From assembly GCA_031472005.1 (NCBI GenBank), contig PZJY01000001.1, positions 806,001 through 870,000 of the forward strand: a stretch of 64,000 nt of DNA, in the 5' to 3' direction. How positions within the stretch are numbered: the first letter of the stretch is position 1; the number at the start of each line of letters is the position of its first letter. Below are positions 36,674 to 50,172 of the stretch, piece by piece. Origin of the DNA: Tetracladium setigerum (lineage: Eukaryota; Ascomycota; Leotiomycetes; Helotiales). A program made the translations under genes and the position numbers. The notes below the pieces were generated by a model, which saw nothing but the letters and a program-made list of their open reading frames with translations, was not told the origin of the DNA and did no database searches.

Positions 36674-39600
36674 ATGGTCAAATCTTCCCAATCCACGGCT
36701 ACACCAGCCAAACCTCCACCATCTCTCAAGAAGGAATCATCCAGCACAGGCTCAGCAACCCGTCAGCAATCTATCGCCAGCTTTTTTACCAAGAAAACTC
36801 CTACTCAAGGAGCATCTAGCCCTGCACCCAATGGTATTCTTAGAACCAACAGCACATCCTCAAAAACGAATGTAATGGCGAAACCAATAGTACCAGTCAA
36901 GGCGCCGGCCTTCAGGAAACCAAGCATCAAGCATAGTACTCCGGTACCAAGTAGTGACGCTATGGGTCCATCGAGCTCGCAAGAGAATGAGAATGGAGGA
37001 ATTCCAGACGCAGTAGGATTTCTCGAGCCCTGCAAATTTACCAAGGAGCAGAATGCTAACAACATTTGTGCAGGTCGCCAATAGTTCAGTCGCAGGAAGC
37101 AGTCCGTCTCGCAAGGTGAGATATCTACGTCTCGTTATTCAAATCCATAATTGTTAACATTTATTGAATAGGCAAAGAAGATAGTCAGCTACGCCGAGTC
37201 AGATGAAGACGACGACGACGACGCCTTCGATCCTGCCGGAATATCCTCGCAGAGGCGCAAATCAAGGCTGTCAAAGGTGGTTGAAGACGAAGATGAGGAG
37301 GATGCTTTTGTTGAAGGAGCCGACGAGGCTGCAGATGACGACGGTAATGCTCGGCCTTCCTGCACCAGATGAATTGTGCTAACTTGATATACACAGAAGA
37401 AATGGATGATTTTGTTGTCGACGATGATTCTGATGCTCCTGTAAAACCGTCCAAAAAGCGAAAACGTCCTACTTCCTCTGCCCCGGCTAGAAAAAGACCT
37501 AGTATAACCCCTCCAACTCCTATGGAAGATGATCAAGAGGATGAGGATATGGAGTTGCCAGAGATCTCAACGGCACAACAGTGGACTTTTGATCCAGAAA
37601 ATACCGGGCGAATTAACCCACAATCGACGAACAAATCTACAACGAGCAACAAGAAGAAGGCAATGAAGGAGAAGGCACACAAAACCGACCCAGACGTGAG
37701 GCACGCATGGCTAGCAAATGTGATGGATATAGATCGTAATCCCATTGGGCATCCGGATTATGACCCTCGAACGCTTTATATCCCTCCACATGCCTTCGCC
37801 AAGTTTTCGGCCTTTGAAAAGCAATATTGGGAGATCAAGCAGAAGTTTTGGGACACAGTGGTTTTCTTCAAGAAAGGGAAATTTTACGAACTGTATGAAA
37901 ATGATGCAACGATTGGTCACCAGCAATTCGATCTCAAGCTCACAGACCGTGTCAATATGCGCATGGTCGGCGTTCCTGAATCTTCTTTGGACCACTGGGC
38001 AAATCAATTTGTTGCCAAGGGATACAAGATTGCACGAGTTGATCAGATGGAGTCCGCTTTAGGAAAGGAAATGCGTGAAGCAGATGGCAAAGATGCAAAG
38101 AAATTGAAGGGGAAGCCAACCAAGGAGGACAAAATCATCAAGCGAGAACTTGCCTGCGTTTTGACTGGTGGAACTTTGGTTGAAGGCAGCATGCTACAAG
38201 ATGAAATGGCTACCTATTGTGTTGCTATCAAGGAGGGTGTTGTCGACGAATTACCTGCCTTTGGTGTTGCCTTCGTTGACACATCCACTGGTCAATTCTT
38301 CTTGTCCGAATTTATTGACGACGTCGATTTGACCAAGTTTGAGACTCTTGTCGCTCAAATTAAACCTCAGGAGCTCTTGCTCGAAAAATCGGCCCTCGGT
38401 ACGAAGGCTTTGAGAATTCTCAAGAACAACACCAATCCTACGACTATCTGGAACCATCTCAAGCCAAATAGCGAGTTCTGGTCAGCCGATGTTGCCAGGC
38501 GTGAGCTAGATGGCAGTGGCTATTTCACTTCCGAGTCCAACGAGGAGGTTTGGCCAGAAGCACTTGAAGCCTCCCGCAACAACGACTTTCTCATGTCCGC
38601 CCTTGGTGCTTTAGTGCACTACCTGAGAACATTGAAACTCGAACGCCATCTTCTCACACAGGGGAGTTTTACTCCCTACAATCCAATCCAGAAGGGGACT
38701 ACGCTAGTCTTAGATGGCCAAACTTTGATTAATTTGGAAGTTTTTTCAAACACCTTCGACGGCGGTTCAGATGGAACTTTATTTACTTTGCTCAATCGTT
38801 GCATCACACCATTCGGCAAGCGGATGTTCAAGCAGTGGGTTTGTCATCCTCTTGCAGATGCAGGTAGAATCAACGAGAGGTTGGATGCTGTCGATCTGCT
38901 AAACAAGGACCGCAAGCTAAGCGAAAAATTCTTGTCCTCCATGAGCAAAATGCCCGATCTTGAGAGACTCATCTCTCGAATCCACGCCGGCTCTTGCAAG
39001 CCTGAAGATTTCGTCAAAGTTCTGGATGGATTCGAACAGATCGAGTGGACTATGAGCTTGTTGGAGGGACGTGAAGGAGCAAACACGATCGTTGATCGCT
39101 TGCTTTCTACCATGCCAGATTTGAAGGGTCCACTAGAGTGGTGGAAGACTGCATTCGATCATGACAAAGCTCGCGATTTCAAGTTGCTCATCCCAGAGCG
39201 AGGCGTAGAGGAGGAGTTTGATGCAAGCCAGGATAGAATTGCAGAGATTGAGGGTGAGCTGGACGAGTTGCTCAAAAGTACCCGAAAGAAATATGGTGGC
39301 AGTTCTAAAATCATCTTCAAGAACATCGGCAAAGAAATCTATCAGATCGAAATCCCCACCTCAGTCAAGGGCTTGCCGAAACATTGGGATAACATGTCTG
39401 CAGCAGCTGGGGTCAAACGATGGTACTTCCCGGAACTTAGAGCATTGATACGACAGCTCCAAGAGGCACAAGAGACTCATGGACAGATTGTTAAGCAAGT
39501 CGCTGGAAGAATGTATGCTCGTTTCGACGAGAATTACAGTACATGGCTTCAAGCTGTCAAGATTATTGCCAATCTTGACTGTTTGATCAGTCTTGCTGCA

Positions 39601-40544
39601 GCATCCTCCGCCCTTGGAGAACCAAGTTGTAGACCACAATTCCTTGAATCCGAGAGAAGTGTGATTGAATTTGAGGAGCTCCGACATCCTTGCATGCTTC
39701 CAAATGTTACGGATTTTATCCCTAATGATATCAAACTTGGTGGAGATTCGGCTAACATTAATTTGTTGACTGGTGCCAATGCGGCTGGAAAGTCGACCGT
39801 TTTGCGAATGGTGAGTCCTCTACAGCATATCTGTTTTTCTTCCCTGCTAATTTTACATAGACTTGCACAGCGGTTATTATGGCACAGATTGGTTGCTACG
39901 TGCCTTGTGTTTCGGCTACCCTCACTCCCGTCGACAGAATTATGTCTCGTCTTGGAGCCAACGATAACATTTTCGCCGCCCAATCGACATTCTTTGTGGA
40001 ACTCTCCGAAACCAAAAAGATTCTCTCAGAGGCCACGCCTCGTTCTCTCGTCATCCTTGACGAACTTGGCCGTGGCACATCTTCCTATGACGGCGTGGCA
40101 GTAGCACAAGCAGTACTTCATCACGTTGCAACTCACATCGGCTGCACTGGATTCTTCGCTACACATTACCACTCCCTCGCCACTGAATTCGCAGATCATC
40201 CCGAAGTTTCACCGCGCAGGATGCAAATCCACGTAGACGAGGATAAGCGACAGGTCACCTTCTTGTATAAACTCGAAGAAGGAGTCGCCGAGGGATCTTT
40301 CGGTATGCACTGCGCGAGCATGTGCGGTATCCCCTCGAAGGTGGTGGATAGAGCCGAAGTGGCAGCGAAGGAGTGGGAGCATACCAGTAGATTAAAGGAG
40401 AGTTTGGAGAAGGCGAAGAGTGGCGTTTACATTCCTCTTGGGTGGCAGAGTGATGTTAGCTGCATCTTGAAGGAGGCGTTGGGTGGTGATGCGGTGGAGA
40501 TGAGAGGGTTGGAGGTGTTGATGAAGGCTATTGAGGCGTTGTAG
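36674..40544 (+). CDS. MSH6: DNA mismatch repair protein MSH6
   Basis: MutS-alpha subunit that binds base mismatches with MSH2. The N-terminus carries a PCNA-interacting box QQSIASFF, then an acidic disordered linker (AESDEDDDDDAFD, EDEEDAFVEGADE) spread over short exons. The mismatch-binding domain shows KKGKFYELYENDA with the Phe-x-Glu wedge. Lever, clamp and connector regions follow without interruption. ATPase: Walker A LTGANAAGKSTVLRM, then an intron (GTGAGT...CATAG) to TCTAVIMAQIGCYVP, Walker B SLVILDELGRGTSSYDG, and FFATHYHSLATEF. The product is about 1,210 aa and intact across five exons, a useful contrast with frame-broken neighbours. The C-terminal MSH2-contact helix region ends LEVLMKAIEAL. 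Confidence 0.97.
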
Positions 40545-41996
40545 ATGGAAACATTGTAGCATACGGAGATTTTCTATATCTTTTGGTTGCGGATCTGGAG
40601 GTCGTATTATGTATTGTTATGATAGAATTGTGTGGTAGTAGGGGGTCTTGGCGTTTTGATTTCTTCATTTTTATATCTGTTGGGACTTGAATTGCTCTCT
40701 TTGCTTCTGGCCGTGTGTCTAGATATACACGATGTTTCTTATCAGAGAAATGCTTCGTAGTAAATATCAAAGTAATCTTATCTATCAAGTAGCATTCTTC
40801 TCAACACTTGTGTTTTCTCAAATGCTTAGCCAGTGTGTCATATCCATGGGCGCCTCCCTTCCTGCCGATTTTGTCGTCGCAGGTAGTCTCCCCCGATTAT
40901 GGTCGTAAATCCAACTGCATTCTTCTTTTCATCTTCCCAATATATATACCCAACGGAGGAGTCGAGGGCTGATATAATTATTTTTCCTCTGTCGGATACG
41001 CCTTGTTCTCCAACCGTGCGAATATACTTGAACAAAGTGGAGGGCCATTCCTCAATATAAATAGTGAGATACTGTACTTTGTCCACAATTGAAAATTGAA
41101 ACCCCAATTTCTTTTAGTAGATATTGTGTGTGGGATCTTGAAAAGAGTATACACAAAGGGCAGCCCATTATTGTTGTTTTGGTAATTGATGGCATGTAGA
41201 ATTTGTGCGTTGAAAGGAATAATTCAATAAAAATCTTTTATCACTAGTACTGAGTGGGTGAATGCGAAAGCTTAATAAACGGTTTATTAGCGAAGGCACT
41301 TTGAAATAGCACAAGAAACATATTTCTCAGATTTTAAAAGTTATAAAAGCTTTGACTTCCAAAACTCAGTCGGATGGTGCAGGAGTATTTTAAGTACTAA
41401 TAATCAGATCTTCCTGCGGACCTTGGTTGGCTCCAACACATTTAGGCACCTAATTATTTTAATAGAAATCATTGTTTGGTAGAGGCAAAAAAGGGAACGA
41501 CCTCAGCAATAACAGGATTGTTTAGTTGAGGAGTTTAGTGGCTCTAGACTCGTTTGGCTAACTTCTTGGGAGACTGTGTGTGGGATGATTTGAATTAATA
41601 GTCGATTTTGTACCAAATTCTGATCTGTTCGGAATTCACTATGCAATCGTAATACCACCTCATACTTGATTGAGTACGCTGGCCTCTGGTATCAAAGTTG
41701 GCGATAGTTAATGTGCGGCGCTAGTTGTAACGGTTGTGAGAGAGTATGCTATTTTCGTGAGTTGACCGAGCATTAGCACGATAACTCAAGTCCTCGTAAG
41801 GGTTCACAGTTGCATCGAACTTCCAACGCCTTCAAAGAGCCCGCATTTCAGAGTTTTGTTGATCCATTCAAGTACGCGCTGTAGCTAATGGACAGGTATT
41901 TTTTGCCTTGCCAGCTCTCATCGAATCCCAAATGTCTACAACCCTCTGTTCGCCACCCACACCCCATGCACGAAAGAATCCCATAAAGAAAATCGC
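40545..41996. other. AT-rich convergent gap
   Basis: About 1.45 kb between the MSH6 and S11 stop codons. An open frame at 40838-41107 (-) lacks an ATG and any known domain. The rest is AT-rich with no recognisable feature. Confidence 0.5.
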
Positions 41997-42722
41997 TTAG
42001 AATTTCTGGAAAGACTTGACAGCCTTGCCAGTTCGGGGAAGTACACGGAGAACGTTGAATCGGACCTGTAAAAAAGTAGAATGTCAGCATTTCGCCCTCT
42101 TTATTTCTGAGACGTGTTCCAAAATTACGTACAGTCTTGCTCAAAGGCCTGCATTGTCCAACGGTGACTTGATCGCCATCAACAACACGGAAAGCTGGCG
42201 AAACGTGCGCAGCCAAGTTCTTGTGTCGCTTCTCATATCTGGCGTATTTTGGGATGAAGTGAAGGTATTCTCGGCGGATGATGAGGGTTCGGTGCATCTT
42301 GGTGGAGACGACGGTACCAGTGAGGATACGGCCACGGATGGAAACGAGACCGGTGAACGGGCACTTCTTGTCTGCGAGGTTACAAAGTCAGTTTCGGTCT
42401 CTCTCTACAATTCTTCTTGCTCCATGCACGCGGCGATTGCTCTAATGCTTCCACATCCATCTGCCCTCTCTTCACTGCCCCCGCGAAATCGCCCAGCAAT
42501 CGCATTGTGTCCGGATTCCTCGCATAGATGAGAGATCCACGTACCAATATAGTTTCCCTCAATGGCGGTCTTTGGTGTGCGGAATCCCAATCCAACGTCC
42601 TTGTACCATCTGCGTCCTCCCTTGCCAACTCGCGCCGACTTGACCTTCGACTTGGAGTTGAGGAAGATGTGTGGTTGCTTTTGGTAAGCCCGCTCGGACT
42701 GGACGGTCAATTCGGTTGCCAT
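41997..42722 (-). CDS. RPS11: 40S ribosomal protein S11 (uS17)
   Basis: Small-subunit rRNA-binding protein. The ATG at 42722 opens [16 protein letters not shown]. Three exons: the first ends AIEGNYI, the second is [19 protein letters not shown]...[19 protein letters not shown], the third [22 protein letters not shown]. Donors are GTACGT at both introns, and all joins are in frame. About 160 aa, the usual length. It is divergent from KNL1, 402 bp apart. Confidence 0.95.
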
Positions 42723-43124
42723 GATTGCGTTGTTGTCGTGAAAGTCGCAATTCGAGGTTGTCGGGGGTCTTCGATTTCGAGGTTGCAAAAGCGTTGGCGA
42801 GTTTTGAAATTTCGAGCTTTCTTTGTGGGACACGTGATACTATCTGCCCGCTCCAACGCTAACGAGACAGCACACTTGGCGCCAAGCTAGACTTGTCACA
42901 CTTGTCAGCCTGAGGCTGCCAGACGCGCTTTTCCTTCCGACACGATTGGATTTGTTTGTTGACATCGGCCAAGTTCCAGCAACCGACCGAGATATGCTGG
43001 TGATGTTGGAGCCCTGATTTTACAACAGCTTCACACCACACAAAACCACAGAACACCACATGAACTAACAACACAATTCTGGATCGCAAACAACTTGAGC
43101 TTTGTTTCCATCTATCAATTCATC
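42723..43124. promoter_or_regulatory. Divergent promoter gap, S11 / KNL1
   Basis: A 402-bp gap between a highly expressed ribosomal gene and a cell-cycle gene. It holds an ACACGTGA word near 42830 and ACACCACACAAAACCACAG-like repeats near 43032-43062. Confidence 0.5.
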
Positions 43125-46100
43125 ATGGCGTCTCGAGAGGAGGTCACCCTCCCCGCCTCACGGCCGAGATCCAGGAAATCTCTAGCCCATGTCCCCTCAT
43201 CGCGAACCATGGATCAGGAAAACATGACAACAGACTTCGCAGCTCTAGCAAGTGGAAAGCGAGGTGTGCCAATTGAGAAGGTGGGAAGGAAGTCGCGAAG
43301 CAAGAGTATTGGGCCAGGAGGATTGGATGCGCTGAAAGATACAACTGGGAATAGAAGAAAGGTAAGAGTGCAATACAAGTCTCGCCATCCAATTTACTAA
43401 TGCTTTGAAGTCTCTTGCGATTATACCACAACCAGCGCCGAGATCTATTCTCAAACCTACAATGCCACCTCTACGAGAGATTCCGGCGCATAAATCGACA
43501 CGGAATGGAAGCATCAAGAAAACAACCCCGCAAGAAGCTAACCTGATCGATTTCGATAACGAGACCATATCTGGTGCAACAGTAACAGGTGCCGACAGCC
43601 TACCAAACCCATTCCATACCGAAAGCAACGCAGCGACCAACGAGACGAGAGTAAGTTTACGTACTGAGGAAGAACAACAAGCTGCTTCACGAGAACGGGA
43701 GGAAAAAGAGAGAAAGGAATTGGAGAAGGAAATTATTTCCCGACGTGACGCTCGAAGGAAGTCACTTGCAAATCGACGTGTATCGTTCGCTCCAGAGGCC
43801 ACCCTGCACACATGGGATGTTGTTATCGAGTACCAGGATTCAACCACATCATCGAGTGGTACTCGACGTGCTTCTTCGGCTTCTGGCCTTACTGCAGAAT
43901 TGCCAAACCCTACTACCCCCGGAGTTCTGAGTTCTGATCCTTTCGAAACCCCCTCTACTCCACCCGAGCAAGATGAAGAAGAGACCGTCACAACAACACC
44001 CGAACAACCCACGCTCATCGCAAAAAAGGCCCTCGAGTCTCTGAAATTCCTCCTATGAACTTTAACAATCCAGATGATGAATTTATGTCGTCAAGTCCTT
44101 TTAGTGGAGACTCTGTGGGGGAAGACGACGAAATAATTGAGGACGAAAATAGTGATTCCGGCGACGACGACGATGATGACGGAACCACCATGATGAGTTT
44201 AGACGGTGGTGAAACTACCGATATGTCAATGGTGTCAGCCAAATCCGCATCAAGTAGCGGGTCTAACATGACGCTTGATGAGGCTCTGAGAGAGGCCGCA
44301 CGGCTGGCTGGAACCCAAGGAATGGAATTCGACGAACGTGGTGCTCCAGAATCTGAGGATGACGAAGTTGTAGCATCATTTGCTCCATGGGCCAAAAAGA
44401 ATGCAGTAGAAGAACTGGAATCGCGGGATGATCAAGAGAACGTCAACCCATTTGCGCAAAACGCTCAGGCAGCTTCATCGCCCTCGAAAGATGAGCAATC
44501 GCAATCGGAAGGCGAGGAGATGACGATGGACATGACGACCGCGATTGGGGGTATTCTACAAAGCCAACAGCCAGATGAGGAAGATGAAATGTCTATGGAT
44601 GTTACCAGAGCATTCGGCAAGATTATCTCTAACGAACCCCCCAAGCCTGCTGCTACTAGACGAAAATCAGTCGCCTCTACTCGCAGGCAAAGCACACGTC
44701 GACAATCAGTTGATACGTCAATGGGAGACGAGACAATGGAGTTCACCATGGCTGTTGGTGGTATCCGTGCACCTCGCGATGCTTCTAGTGAAAACGAGGA
44801 AGACATGACAATGGAATTCACAACCGCTGTTGGTGGTGTTTTGTCTCAGGCAAACCCTCCTTCCAACAAAGCAAGAAGGAGGTCATCAGTCGGGCCATCA
44901 ACCCGTCAAAAGACATCTCGTGAAAGTTTCAGCTCCAACGCAGAGGATGAATCAATGGATATGACTGTTGCAATGGGCGGAATCATGCCCTCAATTACGG
45001 AAACCCGCCCAGACGATGAAGATGAGACTATGGGAATGGAAATGACAACTGCAATTGGCGGCATTCTGCAAGCTCAGACAAGCACGGGAACCAGTCGGAT
45101 CAGGGCCAGAAAGATTATGGAACTGGAGACAGATTTTGGCAGCTCTCCATTTCAAATTGAAGTGCTCTCCAAATCCCCACCAAAATCTTTGGCTCCTCCA
45201 CACACAGTGGCTTCAGAAAGCGGCAATCCTAGCCCTGTTGGGTTCAAAGGAAGAGCAGTCAGACGGAGCACAGAAGCAAGAACATCAACAACCCCCAAGT
45301 CCAGGCTTAGCAGTGGCAGCACTCCTATCAAGAAGCCAGCAACCCCATCAAAACAGCTCACTCCTCAACCACAACGTCCCACAACACCTGGCAAAACACC
45401 ACCCTCCAAAAGTGTTGTTCTGCGTACCGCGTCTCCAAAGCGTCTCTTCAAAGACGAGATCAAGGCGCAGTCAACTCCACAATCTTCCAAAATCAACAAC
45501 GCCTTTACTCCGAACAAGCTTTTCCAACAAAACAAGGCAACTGGTGTAGCCACACCAAGTTTTGTATTGACTCCAAAGCAAAGACGTTCATCCGGTCTCG
45601 GTCTCGACAAAACGGGCCTCGGGTCTCCTCGTGTCGCCGCCATACTTGACCGCCGTAGGTCCATTGGTGAGCAGGCAAAGTCATTCACATTGAGCCATCC
45701 TGAGGGACAGGCGAATGCCGTACGCTTCGAAGACCCGCGAGTGATGGAGAACGAGATTGATGACGAACGGGCTCAAGAACAGGCTAAAGAAGATGGACGA
45801 TCAATACTCGAGCGTGAGGTCAACCAGAGGGAGGAAGAGAAGGATGCTACAATCAATCTCAAAGATTTGATTCAAAGCCTCACCCCCAAGAAGAAGTCCT
45901 TAAAGGGTCGCAAGAGCTTGCATGTTGGCGCAGCGAAAGGTATTCTAGGCAAGCGGCCGGCCGAGCTCGATTCCGAGTCGGATGATGAAGATGAAGGCGG
46001 TGTCAAGCGCTTGAAGGGACACCAGGGAAGCCCGGTGAAGAACGTCAAGCTGCAGGCTCCACCATCAAAGGCCGAGACTACAGGTCGTGTGACAAGAGCT

Positions 46101-47885
46101 CGCAAGAGTCTTGTACAAAACGCTACTGCAGATGTCACTCCAACCATTTCTTCCCCTTCCAAGAGCAGAGCAACTACTCCCCGTGGACAGGGTCGATTCA
46201 AGGATGCGGAAGCAGGTACTTCGAATATGCACATTCCGCCTCCAATGGAAAAGGAGCCAGTCGATGACCCACAGATCGACGAAGAAATGGAGGATGATCG
46301 CATTCAGTTGCAAGACTTCTTGAATTTGACGAGTATTAGATTCATGGAGCTGACAACAACCAAGAGGCGACATACTATCGCACCACGATCATCAGCAAAG
46401 GATTTCATTAGCGATACTCCTGCTTCTCTCGAAGATTGTGTGGCTGCCGGAGCTGCAACCATCCCTATGCTTGAGCTCTTCCAACATGTAAGGTATTTCA
46501 CCTGGTAGTGTGATTGGGTACTAACATGAAATAGGCTTGTACTGAGTTGAAAAGCTATATCTCTGAAGGACGAAAGACTGTGCGCGAGATCGAAAACGAA
46601 ACCTTCGAGGAAAATCCGCCTCTGTTCCGCGAATATATTTCTGCAACACCTGACATGAAAATCTTTATGGACGGCCAGTTAAAGAATGTCAAAACCCATG
46701 CCCGACTTCTGAGCAAGGCAACCTGGTACGATTGGCGAATGACCCTACTGGGAACATTGAAGGAAGGCTTGTTCAGATCAGCCGAAGGCATGATCCAGGA
46801 TGAGGAGAAACTTGACGAACAACAGGCACTGATCGAACAGGTGCTCCCGCAAATTATTCGTCAAGCCGAAAAGTTGCAACAGGAGGAGTCAGATTACCAG
46901 CTGGCTGCCGAAGAATTGGCCAATTGTGATCCGGAGGAACTTAGCACTGCTCGGCAACGTTTGATTACCGTCGATGCGGATGTTGCTGCAAAGAAGCAAC
47001 TGATTGCGGATTTGCAAAAGCAACTTCAGGGGAAGGAAGCCGAGATTGAGGCAGCCACGGAGAGAAAGCAAGTGTGTTTGGAAGACATACGAGAAGCCGA
47101 GAAAATTAGGAAGGAATGTAGAGGATGGACTTCTACTGAAATCCGTGTTCTGAAAGGTATGATTTTCTTGATACCTTCGAAAACGATTACTAACACCACC
47201 AAAAGACAGAGTAGACGACATCGAAAAAGCGTATGGGTGGACGATTACAGGAGTGTCGGGCAACACCACTTCTTTGACTTACCGAAAAGAGGTTGAACTT
47301 GTCTTTGACTTGTCCTCCTTCCTCTCCAAGAAGCCGAAGGCCAAGCAGTCACACAATTCTCGCATCGATCTCTGGTACATCGGTGCAAATCGAGAATTCA
47401 ACCCTCTGCCGCTGACACTCGAGAAAGAGTTCTTTTTGCAGTCGATCAGAGATCACATTCGTGGTTTACCACAAGCTCAGACTTCTGTTAAAGACCTTCT
47501 TAGTGCCGTCAGTACTTCATGGGACAAAGCCGTTGGCGTCGGTGACAACATTCGACTCCTCAACATCAGCTGTCCCACGGAGATTACTAAGACCTCGGAT
47601 TCCTCGATTGTGGTGAAATCAACCCTTATGATTACTCCTCTGGCAACCAAGGTCCAATTATCAATTAATCTAGAGAGCAACAGCCGCGAAGGCGGTTTTG
47701 AGATTCTCATACGCCCCAGCGCTACTGTGGCTTATGGTGAACGATTCAACGAGCCGAAAATGGGAGAGTTCCTTCTCAACAGACTTGGGGAGTTTGTTGG
47801 GCAGAAGGAGAAGTCGTCGGACGGTTCTTGGGGTGACGTCGTTGCAGAGCTGGGAGAAAAGCTCTTGGCAAGGGGAAGAAAGTAA
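43125..47885 (+). CDS. SPC105: Kinetochore scaffold KNL1/Spc105 (Spc7)
   Basis: Outer kinetochore scaffold of the KMN network; recruits Bub1-Bub3 and PP1. ATG at 43125. PP1-docking motifs are both visible: SILK (43444-43455) and RVSF (43777-43788). Six MELT-like repeats (MDMT, MDVT, MEFT, MEFT, MDMT, MEMT), most followed by an A[FIVM]GGI-like block, span about 44526-45050. The Spc7 domain follows after the intron at about 46489-46534 (LQDFLNLTSIRFMEL...ACTELKSYI), then a coiled coil (QQALIEQVLPQIIRQAEKL) and the C-terminal RWD region (GWTITGVSGNTTSLTYRKEV) to 47885. A frame jump at the A6 run 44022-44027 separates IAKK from GPRVSEIPPMNFNNPDDEF; one missing A would explain it. Full length is about 1,540 aa. 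Confidence 0.93.
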
Positions 47886-50172
47886 TTTTTATGACTTTTT
47901 ATGACTACCTGTTGGCGTGTGGGTTTGCACATATCTTTTTGGCCTGGATTTGGTGTTTTTGGGCGAACTATGGCATAGCGATGATGTTTTGTAGTCTTTT
48001 GGAAAGACTTGGCGCCTAGTCTTATGCTGAATAAGCAGAATTATTCAGCTTTCTAAAACTTTTGATCTTACCTACTGCTTCCTTCCCACATGTTGGATAT
48101 CTTTACCTACGTGTGCTGTGCTTTCTCATCAATATCCTTATTCTTTTTACTTCGATTCGTCTTCGCGTATATATCTCTTCAACGGATCACTCTCTAGCGC
48201 TGTACTCTCCTTGATTTGCGCTTTTCAAGATGCCGTCCTCCCCGCCAACAATCAGCAGATCCAAGTCCCAAGATCTCAATCACATTTTAATGCTCTTCGC
48301 TTCCAATCCCCATGAAAGGTTTTCTAAATTTGAGATTTGCTTACTCCATCAACACTTATGTAAGGTTACATTTGACTTGCAAAGTCCTTCTGCTGTTCCT
48401 TCTTTGATTGGATGTGATGGCAGTGGTTTGTGTGGCGGGATCTGATGGATGTTGAGAACAGATAATCACGAGACTATGCTTCGACCGAAAGGAGTGAATT
48501 TTAATAAGAATTTGGCAGTTTACAGATAGTAAGTATTACTGAGAGGACGTTCCTTATAAACTCTAAATTCGTTCTACCAGTGTCGAGGAATGGGACTGTT
48601 TCTTTTCAGCGCCCAGTTATCTTCAAGGTTTTATGTGTTAGATGACTTGCTGACAATATTCTGGTAGTTACACATCTTGGAAACAATCCTGGTTGTTAGT
48701 GGAGTTTTGATAATTATCAACTCCCATGGACGTGGCTCACCAAAGTCATGTGCCCCATTGTACAATACTGGCGCCATCACGAAACCAATAAGCAAAACAC
48801 AATCCCCTCAACTCTAGGACATCTTTGTCTCCTCTTTCGACTTTTTCGAATCAGGAAGACGACCCTGTAGACTACCTGTGGAACAACAGCAAGAAACAAC
48901 AATCTCCAATCAATCACATCCTGTTATGTATATTAAAAATTCGAAAGGTCCGACATATCTACCTTGCTGCAAGAGAGAAAGACCTGCTGAGGGAAGAGAT
49001 AGGCGTTTTTTGCTTTCGCCTCTCCAGAGCCTACGTCCATCGCTCCCCGCCACATTTCGACCTTCCAACAAACCCGGATCCTTGTCTATGCCAACGCCAG
49101 CGGCGCATCGTGTTGCAACTTCTCCATATCACAACTATCGAGTCTAAAAAAGCAAATTCCTTGGAAACAAACTCTTAGCCAATTCCCGGTACCACCCACT
49201 TGGAAAGCAATCAGGAGTTAGAAGTCAAGGTTGTGTGGTTTGGAGTGACTGCCGGAATTTTTTGGAAGAAGAGCAGGTGGAACTTTGGATTTATTTCACC
49301 GCTATGCAGTTGAGATCTTTAAAAAAAATTTATGTAAGATTAAGAGGCGATAGTCGAGCACCAGATTAGTTTTTGCAGCATTAAATTGATAACGTGGAAA
49401 TTAGATTGAAAACAATACAGTCGCATTCACGTCAGTTCAAGGCAACTCAATATCAACCAAGCAACCTTCAAATGTACCACGATATCAAGTTTTCACACTT
49501 AACATTCTTCCTGCTTCAGATTTGATTGTAATTCGAACATACCTCGTCGAAGAGTTGCGAAGTTCTCGTTTGTCGTTAATTCGGTGATGGCGCCAAGCAA
49601 GGACAACCTTCATTCTCTTTAATCAAACCTTGATTATTCAGAATTTGTTAGAATAACTACGTAATAGTTCTTTCCCATTCCAGTCTAATAATAGCTGGAT
49701 CTTTTGACTTCGAGTATCAGCTTCCAGAATGAGGAAAACATCGTGCTATCGGAGACACTCGAGCATTGTTTGTGTGCATTTCCACAATGCAGAATCATGC
49801 ACACAAGAATCTATAGCGGCTGGACCCGACATTTTCAAGGGTCTCGACCGATCACATCACCATTAACAACTCACACAAACGCCACATCCGAGACTTTTCT
49901 GTGGTTGTGTCTCGCCAATCAGACCCGCAGTATTGTCAATTATCCGGTTCAGTTGATGGGTAAATATGTACAATACATAACGACAGGCATATGGTCTAAC
50001 TTGACCCACGATAAGAAAAACAAAGTTCTAGGTCGATACCCCGCAGATATTCATCTGTAACACATATTCAACAAATATGCTCTATGATTGAAAGGTTGAT
50101 GCTCTTGAAAGATCGTACGACATCCACCAGCAAATTCAGCACCATTAGATATTTACCAGTTGTTGTGCCAAT
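47886..50172. other. 2.3-kb gap upstream of P450
   Basis: No gene is supported. A 71-codon ATG frame at 48230-48445 and a longer frame at 48825-49178 have no domain, splice context or codon signal that I can defend. AT content rises toward 49.3-50.1 kb. Confidence 0.45.

Noticed and set aside
40838..41107. 89-codon frame on the minus strand in the MSH6/S11 gap
   Set aside because: No ATG and no known motif; could be a relic, but nothing supports it.
48230..48445. 71-codon ATG frame downstream of KNL1
   Set aside because: No domain, no conserved feature and no splice context.
48825..49178. 117-codon frame upstream of the P450
   Set aside because: No usable domain or start context; looks random.
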